A stretch of DNA of 24,184 nt from JANQQZ01 sp039187315 (GCA_039187315.1 JBCCZQ010000050.1:1-24184), one strand, 5' to 3'; shown: positions 1 to 8,246, numbered from the stretch's first letter. Made by a program: numbers and translations. Notes: generated from the letters alone by a model not told the origin.

Positions 1-757
1 CGAACATGCGGCCGACGCAGCACCGGCACGCAGGATCCCTGGCCGAGGCCATATCGATCGCCCGCCCGACGCCCTCCCATGCATCGAACGACTCCAAACG
101 GATCGGCAGCCTGTCCGCGCCTTCGACGATCAGCCGGAGCGTAAGCGCCGCTTGACGGGCCGCAACCCATCCGACCGCCGGGCCGAGCACGCCGGCGGTA
201 TCGCACGTTGCACCGGGCGCAGGCAGCATCGCCGCCACGCACCGCAGGCACGGCCCCCGACCGGGCAGCACCGGCATGACAGCGCCTCGCGTCGCAACAG
301 CACCGCCGTACACAAACGGCTTCGTGTATGCCACCGCAGCATCATTGAGCAGGTAGCGCGTCTCGAAGTTGTCGGTGCCGTCGAGGATGAGATCAACACC
401 CGGCACAAGCTCCGCGGCCAGATCGCTGTCCAGATGCGACGCTATCGGCTCGACTTCGATGCCCGCATCGATCGCATGCAGACGGTCCACCGCGGCCGAG
501 ACCTTGGGACGCCCGAGATCTGATTCGGCATAGAGCGTCTGACGCTGGAGATTCGTCCGCTCGACGATGTCGCGGTCGATGATGACGAGCTTGCCGACCC
601 CGGCGCGCGCCAGCAGCTCGGCCGAACCGCAGCCGAGGGCGCCGACGCCCACGATCAATGCCGTGGCTTCTCCGACCCGGCTCTGACCGTCGTCACCCCA
701 GCATTCCAGCAGCGTCTGGCGGTGGTGCCGGCGCGTGGTTGGCTGGTCGTCTGACAT
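1..757 (-). CDS. thiF: ThiF/MoeB/HesA-family adenylyltransferase (partial, C-terminus off the left edge)
   Basis: E1-like enzyme that adenylates the C-terminal glycine of a small sulfur-carrier protein (ThiS or MoaD type), in thiamine or molybdopterin synthesis. 252 codons are visible from the ATG at 757; the frame is open to the window edge. The Rossmann ATP site GVGALGCG lies near residues 37-44, DRD at 61-63, the RTNLQRQ motif with its arginine finger at 67-73, RPK at 83-85 and GTDNFETR at 127-134. Two zinc CxxC pairs are visible, CLRC at 170-173 and CRCC at 244-247, and CDTAGVLGP near 185-193 is typical of ThiF/MoeB. The start is supported by TAGAAT 5 nt upstream and by the absence of a ribosome binding site. 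It diverges from the GNAT gene with 30 bp between starts. Whether ThiS or MoaD is the partner, and whether a rhodanese domain follows, cannot be decided here. Confidence 0.88.
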   Translation of the reverse strand, partial: MSDDQPTTRRHHRQTLLECWGDDGQSRVGEATALIVGVGALGCGSAELLARAGVGKLVIIDRDIVERTNLQRQTLYAESDLGRPKVSAAVDRLHAIDAGIEVEPIASHLDSDLAAELVPGVDLILDGTDNFETRYLLNDAAVAYTKPFVYGGAVATRGAVMPVLPGRGPCLRCVAAMLPAPGATCDTAGVLGPAVGWVAARQAALTLRLIVEGADRLPIRLESFDAWEGVGRAIDMASARDPACRCCVGRMF

Positions 758-762
758 GGACG

Positions 763-768
763 ATTCTA
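763..768 (-). promoter_or_regulatory. -10 element TAGAAT for leaderless thiF-like gene
   Basis: TAGAAT on the minus strand ends 5 nt before the ATG at 757, so transcription would begin at or next to the start codon. No convincing -35 is seen. Member of the recurrent TANNNT-N5/6-start pattern of this window. Confidence 0.55.
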
Positions 769-775
769 TCGGGGT

Positions 776-781
776 TAGACT
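776..781 (+). promoter_or_regulatory. -10 element TAGACT for leaderless GNAT gene
   Basis: TAGACT ends 6 nt before the ATG at 788, with no Shine-Dalgarno between. CTGACA at 751-756 is a possible -35, but the 19-bp spacer is long and it lies over the thiF-like start codon. This promoter and the thiF-like promoter share one 30-bp divergent gap. Confidence 0.55.
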
Positions 782-787
782 CCCGGC

Positions 788-1465
788 ATGACCCGCTGCG
801 CGAGCGAGAACGAACGACCGAGCGAAGGGCTGGGATGGCGGGCACCGTCGCCGATCCTGGCCAGCTTCGAGACACCAAGGCTGCTGATCCGTCCGCTTGC
901 GCTCACCGATCTCGATGCGCTGTTCGACGTCATCGCCGCCTCGCGTGACTACCTCTACCCGTGGGTAACCTGGGCCGAGAAAGGGCACCGCACGAAAGCC
1001 CAGACCGCAGGGTTTATCGCGGAGCAGGCGATCGTTCTTGAGAAACCCGACACGTTCACCGCGATCACACTCGCAGTAACACTGCGCGAGACCGGCGCGA
1101 TCGTCGGCGGTACTGGCATCCACGACGTCCGCCGCGACACCGCCTCGGCAGAGACCGGCTACTGGATCGCGGCTGATCATGCCGGGCTCGGCTACGCAAC
1201 CGAAGCATGCCGACACACGATCTCCTGGGCGTTGCGCCCGCAGGAGGCCGGCGGCATGGGCCTTGCGCGTATCCGGATCTACTGCTCCGACCGGAACGAG
1301 GCCTCGAAGCACGTCATCGAGAAGCTGCGGATCCGGAAAGAAGTCGAGCAGCGAGCCGACTACTGGCTCGACACACTCGGAGCGACCACGCGCCTCGGCT
1401 GGGGCGTGCTCGCCGATGAATGGAACTGCTCGGAGTCACGAGTTCGAGAGATGCTCAGCGAATGA
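788..1465 (+). CDS. GNAT-family N-acetyltransferase (RimJ/RimL type)
   Basis: Predicted cytosolic acetyl-CoA-dependent N-acetyltransferase of 225 aa. The family acetylates protein N-termini (RimJ/RimL) or small amines; the substrate is not evident. The domain begins with the typical RLLIRPL strand near residue 31. The acetyl-CoA pyrophosphate loop AGLGYATEA is at 132-140, within the usual GYWI..HAGLGYATEA block. The tail ending SRVREMLSE is short and charged. About 28 residues precede the domain, so a later start is conceivable, but the leaderless -10 element fixes the start at 788. It faces rpsG with only 21 bp between the two stop codons and no visible terminator. Confidence 0.85.
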   Translation: MTRCASENERPSEGLGWRAPSPILASFETPRLLIRPLALTDLDALFDVIAASRDYLYPWVTWAEKGHRTKAQTAGFIAEQAIVLEKPDTFTAITLAVTLRETGAIVGGTGIHDVRRDTASAETGYWIAADHAGLGYATEACRHTISWALRPQEAGGMGLARIRIYCSDRNEASKHVIEKLRIRKEVEQRADYWLDTLGATTRLGWGVLADEWNCSESRVREMLSE

Positions 1466-1486
1466 GCACGCGCCGACTGCAAGCCG

Positions 1487-1978
1487 TCATGCGAAGTGGC
1501 TGAATGCCTTGTTCGCCTCTGCCATGCGGTGGGTCTCTTCGCGCTTCGTGATCGCCTTGCCCTCGCCGCGGGCGGCGTTGAACAATTCGTCGGCGAGGCT
1601 CTTCGAGATCGGGCGGCCCTTCTCGCTGCGAGCAGCAGAGATGATCCATCGGAAGCTCAGAGCCTGCTGACGCTTGCGGTTGACCTGCATCGGCACCTGG
1701 TAGTTCGCACCGCCGATCCGCTTGCTGCGCACCTCGACGAACGGCTTGACCTTGTCGACGGCCATGTGGAAGACCTCGAGCGCGGTATCCGGAGCGTTCG
1801 GATCGTCGATCTTTGCCAGACGGTCCTGGATGTCTTCCAGTGCGGCGTACATGTTCCGCTGCGCGACCGACTTCTTGCCGTCGTACATGATGCAGTTGAT
1901 GAACTTCGCCAGAACGAGGTCCTTGTGGACCGGATCCGGACGGAGCTGCGATGCGCTGGCGGTAAACTTCTTGCCCAT
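1487..1978 (-). CDS. rpsG: 30S ribosomal protein S7
   Basis: Primary 16S rRNA-binding protein that nucleates assembly of the 30S head and lies near the E site. 163 aa against a usual 155-160. Conserved segments are AKFINCIMYDGKKSVAQ near residues 24-40, a GGANYQVPMQV block near 89-99, FRWIISAAR near 108-116 and a C-terminal KREETHRMAEANKAFSHF. The N-terminus (MGKKFTASASQLRPDP) differs from the common MPRRG start, but the alignment begins normally at RPDP. Ribosome binding site CAGGAGA precedes the ATG by about 8 nt. It lies 128 bp downstream of rpsL. No fusA or tuf follows; instead it converges on the GNAT gene. In many bacteria S7 represses its own operon through the S12-S7 spacer, which here contains alternative pairings. 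Confidence 0.98.
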   Translation of the reverse strand: MGKKFTASASQLRPDPVHKDLVLAKFINCIMYDGKKSVAQRNMYAALEDIQDRLAKIDDPNAPDTALEVFHMAVDKVKPFVEVRSKRIGGANYQVPMQVNRKRQQALSFRWIISAARSEKGRPISKSLADELFNAARGEGKAITKREETHRMAEANKAFSHFA

Positions 1979-2031
1979 CGGTGGTCTCCTGGCTCAGCCG
2001 CCGAGGCAAATCCCCGGCCCGTGTTCACCCC

Positions 2032-2084
2032 GCGTGCCGGGCAGGCTCCGCGGGATTACTCGCCTGGGCCGGCACGCACCGGCC
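2032..2084 (-). promoter_or_regulatory. rpsL-rpsG intercistronic alternative RNA structures
   Basis: The 128-nt S12-S7 spacer can form two mutually exclusive helices on the minus-strand transcript. A local hairpin (2067-2084) pairs GGCCGG with CCGGCC across a 6-nt loop. A longer-range helix pairs GCGTGCCGG (complement of 2069-2077) with CCGGCACGC (complement of 2032-2040), 9 perfect pairs. Both use bases 2069-2077. The analogous spacer in E. coli is the S7 autoregulatory target, so such a role is plausible but inferred. Confidence 0.4.
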
Positions 2085-2108
2085 GCATACTTTGTAGGTC
2101 AGAGGAGC

Positions 2109-2480
<372 letters not shown>

Positions 2481-2698
2481 CCGGTTCTACACCCCGTCGG
2501 ACGCGGGCCATCCCGCCCCGACACTCTCCGCCTGCGTGCTGTTCTATACAACCGGGGCCGCACCACACGGCGACCGGCACCCCTCACGGGACCCGAAGTG
2601 TAGCCGGGCGCGGCGTCTGGTCCACACCGCCTCGATGACCATTTCCCGAACGATGCCGCCCGATTCTCGTCAGGAATCCGGGACTGATGCCCTTCACC

Positions 2699-2704
2699 TA
2701 GCCT
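2699..2704 (+). promoter_or_regulatory. -10 element TAGCCT for leaderless mazG-like gene
   Basis: TAGCCT ends 5 nt before the ATG at 2710. It selects that start over the in-frame upstream starts at 2467 and 2635, which would overlap the rpsL start region and add non-conserved sequence. Confidence 0.5.
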
Positions 2705-2709
2705 CGGGC

Positions 2710-3036
2710 ATGACACGCTTCGATCCTGCCCGCGTCACCATCAGCGATTTCCAGCAACTCATCCGCGAGCGGTACTTCGCGACCGACAACGCCAGGGGTA
2801 CCGCGGGTACGTTCCTGTACCTCACCGAGGAGTTCGGTGAGCTAGCCACGGCGCTGGCTGCCAACAACAAGCCCAGCGGCACCGGGCCCACGCCCGAAGA
2901 GCGAGCCAATCTGGAGGAAGAATTCGCGGATGTGCTCGCGTGGCTTGCCACGCTGGCGAACATCAATGGGGTCGACCTCGGCTCAACGCTGGAGAAGTAC
3001 TACGACCGCCAGCGTGTCCAGGGCGTCAAAGACTGA
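2710..3036 (+). CDS. MazG-like nucleotide pyrophosphohydrolase
   Basis: All-alpha NTP pyrophosphohydrolase, 108 aa, the size of single-domain MazG-like proteins. These hydrolyse (d)NTPs to NMP and pyrophosphate and clean up non-canonical nucleotides; the substrate here is unknown. The Mg2+-binding motif is visible as EEFGE at 40-44 followed by EEEFADV with E71 and D74, the family's ExxE...ExxD pattern. The start at 2710 puts the domain (TISDFQQL) at residue 10 and is preceded by a leaderless -10 element. Its 3' end overlaps the convergent SpoIIE-type phosphatase by 11 bp, so the transcripts are antisense at their ends. Confidence 0.85.
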   Translation: MTRFDPARVTISDFQQLIRERYFATDNARGTAGTFLYLTEEFGELATALAANNKPSGTGPTPEERANLEEEFADVLAWLATLANINGVDLGSTLEKYYDRQRVQGVKD

Positions 3037-4522
3037 CACCCGCCTCAGCCGCGGGACCCGCCCGCTCCGGCTCGGTCAGAGGAGTGCGCCGCGCCCCGGC
3101 AGCGCTCGCAGGGCGGAAGACCTCGATGATCAGCGTGTCATCCGCAGGCGGACCGTCGCGATGGGCGTCGACGGCCGAGAGGATGATCGGGGGCCACGCC
3201 CCCTCGCTCTGAAGGGTCTGCGAAGCGAGGAGCCCCTGCATCCCTCGGATGCCCAGCATCCTGCCGTCCTCGTTCTGAGCCTCCGTGGCACCATCCGTAT
3301 ACGCAACAAGCCTGTCACCCGGCGAAAAGGCCTGACGCCGCGTGTTGGGCTCGAACTCGATGTCCTCGACGGCTCCGAGCAGGAACGTCGTGGAGTCGAT
3401 CTGATCGATCGTGCCGTCGACACCGATATGGAACGCCGGTGGATGCCCGGCATTGGCGTATTCAAGCACACCACGGACCGGGTCGACACGGACCGCGAGC
3501 CCTGTGACATAGACCGAGTGGGAGCTCATCGTCAGCCGGACGTACCTGTTGAGCAGCCGGAGCACCTCGCCGGGCTCGATGCAGGGGTCCTCGCCGAAGA
3601 CGCGTGCGAGCTCGCCGTAGAGCCGGTTGACGTTCAGCGCCGCGGGTATGCCGTGGCCAGTGACATCGAGGACCACGACGCAGAGCCGCTCGCCGGTGCC
3701 GCAGTCGGTCGGCGAGTGGGCAACGTGCAGATAGTCGCCCCCGATCTGCCGCATGGGCTGGTAGCGGTAGGTAAAGCGGACCTCGCCGTGGTTCCGCGGC
3801 GCCGGGAACATGGCCTCGTGGATCCGGCGGGCATCGGTCAGCTCGCGCCGTACCTCGCCGTAGCGCCTCTGGATAAAGCTGAATTGCGAGCTGCGTAGCC
3901 GCGAAGACTGTCGCCACCAACAGATCGTCAGTCCGGGCAGGATGCTTGCCGCGCCGAGGAGCGACCAGACGATCCCAAGGAGGGAAAAAGCCGTCATGTT
4001 CTCGGGATACAGCCCGGCCAGCCGCAGGACGGTGTTGCTGCCGACGACGGTAATCGCAGGGATGAGCGCCTGCCGGACCGACCAGGGCAGAAAGACAGCA
4101 GCGACGGTATACGAAATCGCGAAAATGTGCATGCCCCAGAAGTCGCCGCCGAGCTGACGAAGCATCAGGCCAAACACGCCATCCAAGATCACCAAGATGA
4201 ACGAGAGCCGAAGCACCCACGCATCCCGAGGTTTCCAGACAACAACAAAAATCAGGGACCCGAGGTAGAACAGCGTGCTGAGTACGCTCACCAAGAGAGC
4301 CATGATCATCGAGACATCGCCCAAGACGGCGTCGGCGAACTGCTCCGCGTCCGGATCCTCGGCCTGCTGCAGGGAAAGCACAAAAGCCAGCAGCAGGACG
4401 CTGAGTGTGATCAGTCCGAACCCGCCGATGACCGCCGTGAACCAGATGAATCTTCGGCGCAGCAGCCGACGCGTCTGCGACGCAAACTCGTGGTGGAATT
4501 CGGATGTGTATGGCGCGTTCAC
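3026..4522 (-). CDS. Membrane-anchored SpoIIE/RsbU-type PPM serine phosphatase
   Basis: 498-aa membrane protein with a cytoplasmic PP2C-like (PPM) phosphatase, the class that dephosphorylates anti-anti-sigma factors in partner-switching. About six hydrophobic segments occupy residues 27-205 (roughly 27-50, 70-95, 102-122, 130-146, 152-168, 180-201). A linker with RRELTDARRIHEAMFP (near 225-240), typical before SpoIIE domains, leads into the catalytic part. Metal-binding motifs are IGGDY (260-264), LDVTGHGIPAAL (285-296), YANAGHPPAF (355-364), YTDGATEA (408-415) and DDTLIIEV (461-468). The start is GTG, with GAGGGG about 11 nt upstream. It follows the cobalamin adenosyltransferase by 36 bp and probably shares its transcript. 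No sensory domain other than the membrane part and no anti-sigma partner is seen in the window. Confidence 0.9.
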   Translation of the reverse strand: MNAPYTSEFHHEFASQTRRLLRRRFIWFTAVIGGFGLITLSVLLLAFVLSLQQAEDPDAEQFADAVLGDVSMIMALLVSVLSTLFYLGSLIFVVVWKPRDAWVLRLSFILVILDGVFGLMLRQLGGDFWGMHIFAISYTVAAVFLPWSVRQALIPAITVVGSNTVLRLAGLYPENMTAFSLLGIVWSLLGAASILPGLTICWWRQSSRLRSSQFSFIQRRYGEVRRELTDARRIHEAMFPAPRNHGEVRFTYRYQPMRQIGGDYLHVAHSPTDCGTGERLCVVVLDVTGHGIPAALNVNRLYGELARVFGEDPCIEPGEVLRLLNRYVRLTMSSHSVYVTGLAVRVDPVRGVLEYANAGHPPAFHIGVDGTIDQIDSTTFLLGAVEDIEFEPNTRRQAFSPGDRLVAYTDGATEAQNEDGRMLGIRGMQGLLASQTLQSEGAWPPIILSAVDAHRDGPPADDTLIIEVFRPASAAGARRTPLTEPERAGPAAEAGVSL

Positions 4523-4558
4523 GCGGCGTTTATCCCCTCGGATGTCTTCGGCAGCCGC

Positions 4559-5158
4559 CTAGCTACCCCGGGCACGACCACGACCAGGCTCCCAGAGCAC
4601 ATCACCCCCGCCCTCCGCGTTGGCGACCCGGCCAAGGACGAACAGCAGGTCCGAAAGCCGGTTCAGATACCGGATCGGTAGCTCGGCGATGCTGACATCA
4701 TCGCCGAGACAGCCCGCGAACGCGACCGTCCGCCGTTCTGCCAACCGCACCGCGGTCCGCGCCATGTGCAGCCGAGCCGCCAGTTCGGTCCCGCCGGGCA
4801 GCACAAAGCTTGTCAGCGCTCCCAGCCCCGCATTGAACCGGTCAATCGCGGCTTCGATGCGATCAACCTGCCCTTGGGTTACTCGGAGGGCCTGCCCATC
4901 GGTTTCATCCGGCGTTCGGGGCGTGCACAGGTCCGCGCCCACATCGAACAGGTCGTGCTGAGCATCGATCAGAATCTCCCTGAGCACGCCATCACCTTCC
5001 ATGCAAGCAGCCAGGGCCAGGCCGATCGCGGCGTTTGCCTCATCGACGGAGCCGTAAGCCTCCACCCGCGCGTCGGTCTTGGCGACCCGGCTGCCGTCTC
5101 CGAGCCCGGTCTCGCCGCCATCGCCAGTCTTCGTGTAGATCTTCGTCAGCTTGACCAC
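4559..5158 (-). CDS. PduO-type ATP:cob(I)alamin adenosyltransferase
   Basis: Transfers the adenosyl group of ATP to cob(I)alamin, making coenzyme B12 for mutases such as methylmalonyl-CoA mutase. 199 aa, the usual size. The N-terminal ATP-binding loop TKTGDGGETGL (9-19), the RVEAYGSVDEANAAIG block (31-46), FVLPGG (118-123), a HMARTAVRLAERR helix (131-143) and RYLNRLSDLLFVLGR (163-177) match the PduO/MMAB family. The start is GTG at 5158 with AGGAG 5 nt upstream. It diverges from recJ; the two -10 elements overlap. Likely first gene of a two-gene operon with the SpoIIE-type phosphatase, an unusual pairing. The acyl-CoA carboxylase and HMG-CoA lyase in the same window suggest branched-chain or propionate catabolism that could need this cofactor, but that link is inferred. 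Confidence 0.95.
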   Translation of the reverse strand: MVKLTKIYTKTGDGGETGLGDGSRVAKTDARVEAYGSVDEANAAIGLALAACMEGDGVLREILIDAQHDLFDVGADLCTPRTPDETDGQALRVTQGQVDRIEAAIDRFNAGLGALTSFVLPGGTELAARLHMARTAVRLAERRTVAFAGCLGDDVSIAELPIRYLNRLSDLLFVLGRVANAEGGGDVLWEPGRGRARGS

Positions 5159-5185
5159 GGCGTCTCCTGTTCAGCGCAATGCGGT

Positions 5186-5192
5186 TAGTCTA
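5186..5192. promoter_or_regulatory. Overlapping divergent -10 elements (recJ and cobalamin adenosyltransferase)
   Basis: The heptamer TAGTCTA reads TAGTCT on the plus strand (5186-5191) and TAGACT on the minus strand (5192-5187). The plus element ends 5 nt before the ATG at 5197, giving a leaderless recJ mRNA. The minus element would give the adenosyltransferase a leader of a little over 20 nt that includes its AGGAG site. The two promoters should exclude each other sterically. Confidence 0.5.
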
Positions 5193-5196
5193 CGGG

Positions 5197-6975
5197 ATGT
5201 CCACGACCGACTCCCCCGCCGCCGCCAATCCCAAAAGTCGTGGCGGACGGGCTGCTCCCGACGCCCCCACCCGCTGGGATATCGGCCATGATGGGACCGG
5301 CGGCTCGCTTGTGGAGCGGGTCCTCCGCTCGCGCGGGCTGAACGACTCCGAGACAGCGGCCGAATTCCTGGATGTCTCGCTCAACCGTCTCCACGACCCG
5401 GCCGCGCTGCCGAACATCGACGAAGCAACCGGCCGGATACTCGCAGCGCTGACTAAACGCCGGCCGATCACGGTCTACGGCGACTACGACGTCGACGGCA
5501 TGACCGCCTCCGCCATCCTGTACCACACACTCCGGACCCTCGAGCCCGAAGCCGATGTCGACTGCTACGTGCCCCACCGCCTCGATGAGGGCTACGGCCT
5601 GCACGATGAAGCCCTCCGGCAGCTCAACGACGCGGGCCGCGGGCTTGTGATCTCGGTGGACTGCGGGATCACGGCTACCCAAGCGGCGGTCACCGCGCGC
5701 GATATCGGGCTCGAGCTGATCATCACCGACCACCACAACTGCCCGGCCGATACTGATCTGCCCGACGCCACCGCCATCGTCCATCCTCGCCTGACCGGCT
5801 CGGCGTACCCGTTCGGGGAGCTGTGCGGAGCCGGCGTCGCGTACAAGCTGGCGTGGAGGCTCGCGGTCGCACACGCGGACCGGCCCGATGGCCGGGCTTC
5901 GCCCGCGATGCGGCAGCGGCTGATCGACCTGCTCCCGTTCGCCGCCCTGGGCACCATCGCCGACATGGTCCCGCTCGAAGGCGAGAACAGGATCCTGGCG
6001 AGCGTCGGGCTGAGCCGCATCCGCCACACGCCTTTCGAGGGGCTCTCGGCGCTGATCGATGCAAGTGGGCTCGCAGGCGAGGCGGTCGACGCCGATGCCG
6101 TCGGCTTCCGCCTGGCGCCCCGTCTCAACGCCAGCGGTCGCATGGGCCACGCGCGCGAAGCCGTCGAGCTGTTCACCACCGCGACCGGCGACCGAGCCCG
6201 CGAGATCGCCGAGTCACTGCACCGCCAGAATCTCGATCGCCAGGCGGTCGAGCGCAGCACGGTCGAGCAGGCGTCTGCCATGGCGCACGAAGCCGGCATG
6301 ACCGGCCATGACGCCCGCGCCATCGTGCTCGCCCACTCAGAGTGGCACCCGGGCGTCGTAGGGATCGTCTGCTCACGACTGGTCGAACGCTTCGCGAGAC
6401 CGACGGTGCTGCTGTGCCAAGACGGCGGCTCCGCGAAAGGCTCAGGGCGGTCGATCCCGGGCTTCAACCTGCACGCCGCGCTCGAAGCATGCTCGAGCTG
6501 CCTCCGGACGTTCGGGGGCCACGATGCCGCCGCGGGGCTCTCGCTCGATGCCGAGCAGATCCCTGCATTCACCGAGGCCGTGCTCGCCTACACCCGTGGC
6601 CAGCTGTCGGCCGACGATCTGGTGCGAAGGATCCGGATCGATACGGCGGCCAGCATCGACGAGCTAACGGTCGAGGCTGTCACGCAGCTTGAGCGTCTCA
6701 GGCCGTTCGGCCGAGGCAACCCGAGGGTCCGCCTGCTCGCACGTGACACGCAGCTCGCTCGCTCCCCCGAGACGTTCGGGGCCCACGGCAAGCACCTGTC
6801 CCTCTGGCTGCAGCATCCTGGTACACCGCCGATCCGGTGCATCGCATGGAACCGCGGGTCCGAACGCGCGACGCTCTCCCGCGGCCAGCACATCGACGCG
6901 GTACTGACGCCCAAGGTCTCGAGCTACTCAGGCCGCGTCGAGCCGGTGATCGAAGACATCCGTCCGAGCGGCTGA
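5197..6975 (+). CDS. recJ: Single-stranded-DNA-specific exonuclease RecJ
   Basis: 5'-3' ssDNA exonuclease of recombinational repair and mismatch excision, cytosolic, 592 aa. DHH-family motifs appear in order: GDYDVDG at 95-101, SVDCGITA with DCG at 155-157, ITDHHNCP with DHH at 178-180, a LNASGRMGHA segment, then the DHHA1 region with GSGRSIPGFNLHAAL and FGGHDAAAG near residue 438. The C-terminal OB-like part follows, ending VEPVIEDIRPSG. The in-frame ATG at 5179 would add six residues, but the TAGTCT element ends 5 nt before 5197, so 5197 is preferred. It stops 14 bp from the end of the convergent TPR lipoprotein gene. Confidence in function is very high. Confidence 0.96.
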   Translation: MSTTDSPAAANPKSRGGRAAPDAPTRWDIGHDGTGGSLVERVLRSRGLNDSETAAEFLDVSLNRLHDPAALPNIDEATGRILAALTKRRPITVYGDYDVDGMTASAILYHTLRTLEPEADVDCYVPHRLDEGYGLHDEALRQLNDAGRGLVISVDCGITATQAAVTARDIGLELIITDHHNCPADTDLPDATAIVHPRLTGSAYPFGELCGAGVAYKLAWRLAVAHADRPDGRASPAMRQRLIDLLPFAALGTIADMVPLEGENRILASVGLSRIRHTPFEGLSALIDASGLAGEAVDADAVGFRLAPRLNASGRMGHAREAVELFTTATGDRAREIAESLHRQNLDRQAVERSTVEQASAMAHEAGMTGHDARAIVLAHSEWHPGVVGIVCSRLVERFARPTVLLCQDGGSAKGSGRSIPGFNLHAALEACSSCLRTFGGHDAAAGLSLDAEQIPAFTEAVLAYTRGQLSADDLVRRIRIDTAASIDELTVEAVTQLERLRPFGRGNPRVRLLARDTQLARSPETFGAHGKHLSLWLQHPGTPPIRCIAWNRGSERATLSRGQHIDAVLTPKVSSYSGRVEPVIEDIRPSG

Positions 6976-6989
6976 GCCGGAGCCCGTGC

Positions 6990-8246
6990 CTATTCGCTGT
7001 CGATCGGGAATGTCGCGACATCCCGAGCCGGCGCCTCGAGCAGCTCGAGCAGCACCGCTGCGCGCCGATCGTCCGGGCTCGACTCGGCCGCGCTGCGGAA
7101 GCTGCGCTCCGCTGCGGCGTACATGCCCAGATCCTGTTCAATCACGCCGCGCAGCAGCACCGCATCGACCGGCATGTCCGCGTACTGGAAGCCCCGTTCG
7201 AGCGTCTCGAGCGCCTTGGCCGAGTCGCCGTGTTCCCGCAGCCAGATAGCCCGGAAGACGTAGCCGTCGGGCTGCGAGGGCACCAGCGCGATCAGCTTCG
7301 TAGAAGCCTGACGCAACCGGGTCATGTCGTTGGTGCGGTAGGCAAGCGATCCGAGATCGAGCCAGGACTCGATGTCCTTCTCGCCCTCGTCCCCTGCCGT
7401 CAGTGTCAGCAGCACCTCGCGTGCCTCGATCGTGCGGTCGAGCTCGATGAAGCAACGCGCCCGCATGCGGAGCAGGTCTCGGCGGCCCTCGTTCTCGTCC
7501 TGACGGATGAGTTGTGCGATCCCGAACTCTGCCTCGGCGAACTCTCCCGCGGTGAACTGAGCGAACACAAGATCCTCGAGCATCGAGGGGGCCTCGGGCG
7601 CCAGCAAGCGGGCCTCACGGAACAGCTCGATCGCACGCGTGTAGTCGCTGCGCATCATCGCCAGGTGCCCGAGGGTCTGGCGTACACCTGCGTTGTGGTC
7701 GAACGCCGCTGCACGGCTGTCGAGGAATGCCTGCGCCTCGTCCGCGCGGTCGAGATCGATCATCAGCTCTGCCGCCGCGACGACGTAGAGCGCCTCATCC
7801 GGCGAGAGCTCCACAGACTTCATGTACCGGGCGAGCGCATCCTCACGCTTGGCGAGCCGCTCGTTGACGACACCCAGGTAGTAGTGCGCCTCGTCGTTGT
7901 TCGGGCTGATGACCTCGGCACGAAGCAGCGACTGCCGAGCACGCTCCAGCTCACCCTGCTCAAGCAGCACGCGGCCCTTGAGCACGTGGCTCTTGGCCAC
8001 GGACGGGTTCATCGCGATCGAGGTGTTCACCTTCTCGAGCGCGCGGTCGAGGTCACCGACGCGGTAGGCCTGCTCGGCCATCTCCCACTCGGTGGCGCTC
8101 TTGATCTGCGCCATCCGCTGCTGCGCGAGGGTCATCTGCTCGGACGTGTTGCGTCCGTGCCCGGTGCACCCGCTCCCCGCGAGCGCCCCGGCGAGGACGG
8201 TCAGAGCCGCGGCGGTCGGCGCGAACGATCGGCGTGTCGCGAACAT
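6990..8246 (-). CDS. TPR-repeat lipoprotein of the secretin operon
   Basis: 418-aa exported protein of tandem TPR-like helices. The first 27 residues form a signal sequence ending LAGSGC, an imperfect lipobox (Gly rather than a large hydrophobic residue at -3), so lipidation at Cys27 is probable, not certain. From about residue 55 to 405 there are repeated TPR-like units, for example AEQAYRVGDLDRALEKVN, LGVVNERLAKREDALARYM and RGVIEQDLGMYAAAERSF. It is the last gene of the pilin-secretin operon, 68 bp after the secretin, with GGGAG 9-10 nt before the ATG. TPR lipoproteins of the PilF/PilW type act as pilotins that help secretins reach and assemble in the outer membrane; by position this is the obvious candidate, but it is longer than known pilotins and could serve as a scaffold instead. 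Confidence 0.8.
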   Translation of the reverse strand: MFATRRSFAPTAAALTVLAGALAGSGCTGHGRNTSEQMTLAQQRMAQIKSATEWEMAEQAYRVGDLDRALEKVNTSIAMNPSVAKSHVLKGRVLLEQGELERARQSLLRAEVISPNNDEAHYYLGVVNERLAKREDALARYMKSVELSPDEALYVVAAAELMIDLDRADEAQAFLDSRAAAFDHNAGVRQTLGHLAMMRSDYTRAIELFREARLLAPEAPSMLEDLVFAQFTAGEFAEAEFGIAQLIRQDENEGRRDLLRMRARCFIELDRTIEAREVLLTLTAGDEGEKDIESWLDLGSLAYRTNDMTRLRQASTKLIALVPSQPDGYVFRAIWLREHGDSAKALETLERGFQYADMPVDAVLLRGVIEQDLGMYAAAERSFRSAAESSPDDRRAAVLLELLEAPARDVATFPIDSE

